From contig CAWUCO010000271.1 of the NCBI GenBank assembly GCA_963920705.1, positions 62,001 through 126,000 on the forward strand: a stretch of DNA of 64,000 nucleotides, given 5' to 3'. This DNA is from Odiellus spinosus. Taxonomy: Eukaryota > Arthropoda > Arachnida > Opiliones > Phalangiidae. The stretch's first letter is position 1; each line of letters opens with the position of its first letter. The position numbers and the translations under genes are program-made. Shown piece by piece: positions 61,555 to 64,000 of this stretch. The notes under the pieces are model-generated. The model made no database searches. It had not been told where the DNA came from and saw only the letters and a program-made list of their open reading frames with translations.

Positions 61555-64000
61555 TGGTATTAAATTAACAAAAGAACAATGGATGTTAAAACAAAGTTGT
61601 AGCAAAAAGCTACATAATTAAACACTTAAGATACAGAAAAATGTCGTAAACACAAAATAATAATAAGAACAAACGAACGTTGAAAATTATATATGCAGGA
61701 AGTAAAAGGACACAAAACACCAAAAACTGCACAGTATATAATAAACCACAAAACACTAAAAAAAACACAATCTAAAGTTAAAAATTAACCAAAAAATATA
61801 CATTAAAGCCGTGGGATGCCCATCTGGGCATTAAAATGGGTCAAATTGTCGGTTTGATTTGCAAGAGCAAAATTCCGCTTGGCCCTGTAACGAGCGATAA
61901 CTCGCATCTTACACTTAAAAAGTTTTTCGTTAATAAAATCGTCAAAATTGACGGGATGAAATATAAAGGTATCCAAGTTAAGAAAAATATCCTGTAATAC
62001 AGTTTTCACGATTACAAAGACGAGATTGCAAAAGCAATGGTTGCCTTGTCCATAAACTAGGTAAAACACATCAGCAAACTCGTGATTATGTCCAGTTAGT
62101 TTTTTCACCCAGTGTAACAGTGAGCCGAACAATAAAATCAAAAAGGACACTCAAAGTAGACATGGTTAAAAGTGCCGATGACTGGGCAAAATGGACAGTA
62201 CGGAGACATGTCCAGAATGATATGGGCGAGCCTGGCTGGAGAGGGTAAAGCACCCTGAAGGCCACGCCACTGGACCGAATGTTCAAAACGAGTGTTAAGT
62301 GGAGCGATACGCGAAATCCTCCAAGCTAACGAAACGCCAGGGGGGGAATTAGTCACAACCATTACCATCGGTTTCTGGGGAATGGTCGATGATATCACAA
62401 AACGGTAAGGGTTATCTTTTAGGGTAACACGAACCGCACTTTGTGGAGTGTTAGATTCTGCTTCGAGAATAATATTATCTGACAAGCCAAAGACATTGTC
62501 TGATATCAGACCGCGGTTGTTAAAAACACGTGGATAAACACGAGCCAGACTCATAAGTATATGTCTATGTTGAAGCAACATCAACCGTGTTGGGCGAGTA
62601 TTACCAAACAGTACATGAGACTGTAAAAAATTATTAAAACCATCTAGAAAATCTTTTATTCGTACTAAACCGTTACGCACGTAGAAACCGTGATCCGCGG
62701 AGGCCAAAGTTTTTCCTTGTATATCTGTGATATATGGCGCGTCAAAGACGGGAAGAGCCTAGAAGACCTCACCCTAAATGAACTCTGGCAACACTCGAAA
62801 AGGTAGGGAAAACCAAGCGACCAAGAGCGACTGGTAAAAAGAGTCCTTAAACCGGGTCGTGAGACGACGAAGGAAAAAGTCGCGAAAGTCAATACCGCCT
62901 TAGCCATTATCGCCCGAGGACTTTCGGTCAAGTCGCTGCATAGAAGATTATATGCGGCCGCAATACGAAACGCCAGAAGCTTTTACGATAAATCGACCAG
63001 GCCTTTACCACTCAGGCAGCGCTCGTTGTATAATGTTCCTGCATCCACCCAGTGAATGCCATCCCAAATAAAGTCTAGTATACACTTCTTGGCCGAGCGC
63101 AAAAAGTGGTCCGGAGGCTGTAACACCTTGAAACAGTGCCACAAAACACTACCAGCAAGTTGATTTACTATCAAAACACGGCCAGTGATCGAGCAATGAT
63201 GGCGGTAGCGGAACCACCGCCGCAGTACCTTGCGAAAACGGAGAAGTAGCACCTCCCAATTTTGAGCAACGTATTCCGGCGTGTTGCCCAGATAAATTCC
63301 CAGGAATTTACCACCAGTCGACCGGGACTGAATATTGAGATGGGTGTCAGTGCGACCCTTCCATGAACCGCTCCATAACACAAAGCTCTTTGCGTAATTG
63401 ACCTTTGCGCCAGAAGAGTCACAATAGAGGTCAAGATTGGTTTTTAAAGTGTCAATCTCATGATCACCGCGTAAGAAAGCGTCAAAATCGTCAGCGTAAG
63501 TGGCATTGACTAATTGATGGTGCGCAGGACCAACTCGGTCGCCGATCGAAACGCGGAGACGTATCATAAGCGGTTCAAGTGCGAATGAAAACATTAGGGA
63601 TGACAGCGGACAGCCTTGTCTTATACCGCGTTTAAACGGCACAATATCTGTTACCAAATTTTTGAAGCACATAAAAAAGGTAATCGTGATTAACACGGTC
63701 GAAGGCCTTTTCGAAGTCAATGTTGACTAGGGCCAAAGGCTCATTAGTAGAATTGGCGGTCGATAGAAGGTCACGTATCGTCGATAAAGTATTATGAATC
63801 GTTCTCCCGGGGATGCTGTAGGTCTAGGATTCATGAATCACTGAACCAGCCACCGTTTTAAGCCGGATAGCCAGACATTTACCGTATATTTTGTAGTCCG
63901 AATTGGTTATGGATAAAGGCCGCCAATTTTTAATATCGTATAAATCGCCGTCTTTCGTGAGTTACGACATCACTGATTCTGAAAAATTGGGTTAAAATAC
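61555..64000 (-). mobile_element. LINE of L1/Tx1 type, running off the window
   Basis: RT enters from the right edge, followed by the C-terminal region with a CPFC...H...C zinc motif and an A-rich/T-poor 3' UTR down to about 61555, next to the GA tract. RT style (WRPLSITNSDYKIYGKCLAI, GIRQGCPLSSLMFSFALEPL, ATYADDF) differs from the three Jockey/CR1-type LINEs and fits the L1/Tx1 group. 5' part outside the window. Confidence 0.85.
61803..63998 (-). pseudogene. L1/Tx1-type LINE ORF2, broken
   Basis: From the right edge: TKDGDLYDIKNWRPLSITNS, YKIYGKCLAIRLKTV, LALVNIDFEKAFDRVNHDYL, then IVPFKRGIRQGCPLSSLMF, VNATYADDFDAFLRGDHEID, GAKVNYAKSFVLWSG, GGKFLGIYLGNTPEYVAQNW and LLVNQLAG-like thumb motifs, ending CLSGKGLVDLS near 62983. 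Downstream comes NVFGLSDNIILEAES and the C-terminal CPFCPVIGTFNHVYFECPF (about 62195-62139), a CCHC motif usual in this group. Frame changes occur near 63690, 62960 and 62145. Catalytic ADD residues are intact. A dead, moderately old copy. Confidence 0.85.

Noticed and set aside
61264-61563. Plus-strand open frame with a Glu/Arg-repeat tail
   Set aside because: Its tail is the GAGAG tract and its head is tRNA-like on the other strand.

Overview
The window looks like nuclear DNA of an AT-rich invertebrate, most likely an arthropod. This is inferred from the mix of Jockey/CR1-type LINEs, an L1/Tx1-type LINE, Penelope-like elements (PLEs), BEL/Pao, Copia and Gypsy LTR relics, an intron-bearing PIF/Harbinger transposon, and short AACCT/TTAGG-like stretches. 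No prokaryotic signal is seen. No conserved host gene is recognised: nearly everything identifiable is a mobile element or a tandem repeat, and insertions sit inside insertions.

Layout. 1-2 kb: 3' part of a LINE. 2-21.4 kb: dominated by one unrecognised family, called here the C family (about 2.4-2.9 kb when whole), with a 3.4 kb GIY-YIG scrap, a 23-base and a 17-base array (3.8-4.7 kb), and a 20-base array inside a possible MITE (17.8-18.3 kb). 21.4-25.1 kb: a near full-length two-ORF LINE inserted into a C copy. 28-31.4 kb: BEL/Pao relic. 33.7-36.3 kb: a Harbinger transposon with a spliced Myb/SANT gene and a divergent transposase gene. 37.6 kb: a small MITE. 38.3-51.0 kb: a degraded PLE (PLE-1) whose outer ends form an inverted repeat; a C copy, a Copia relic and a second PLE (PLE-2) lie inside it. 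PLE-2 has about 800-base inverted arms and a hammerhead-ribozyme-like motif. 51-54.9 kb: unassigned sequence with degenerate tandem repeats. 54.9-60.7 kb: a LINE split by a young Gypsy insertion with a 5-base target duplication. 60.7-64 kb: a C fragment, a GA-rich tract and an L1/Tx1-type LINE running off the window.

The C family is the best candidate for something undescribed. One end carries a strong hairpin (CCTCCCC...GGGGAGG). A long conserved non-coding block follows, then a TATA box and a conserved CAGTGAACTTCG block. Next comes an open frame beginning MSS(P/L)FEVN in most copies, a possible small intron, AATAAA signals, a 62-66 base minisatellite (2 or 3 units) and an AACCT-rich end. 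No transposase or reverse transcriptase is seen in it. At least five copies retain the gene-like part and seven or more others are fragments.

Coordinates come from reading the sequence by eye. Element boundaries are good to a few bases where terminal repeats are cited, and otherwise to tens of bases.
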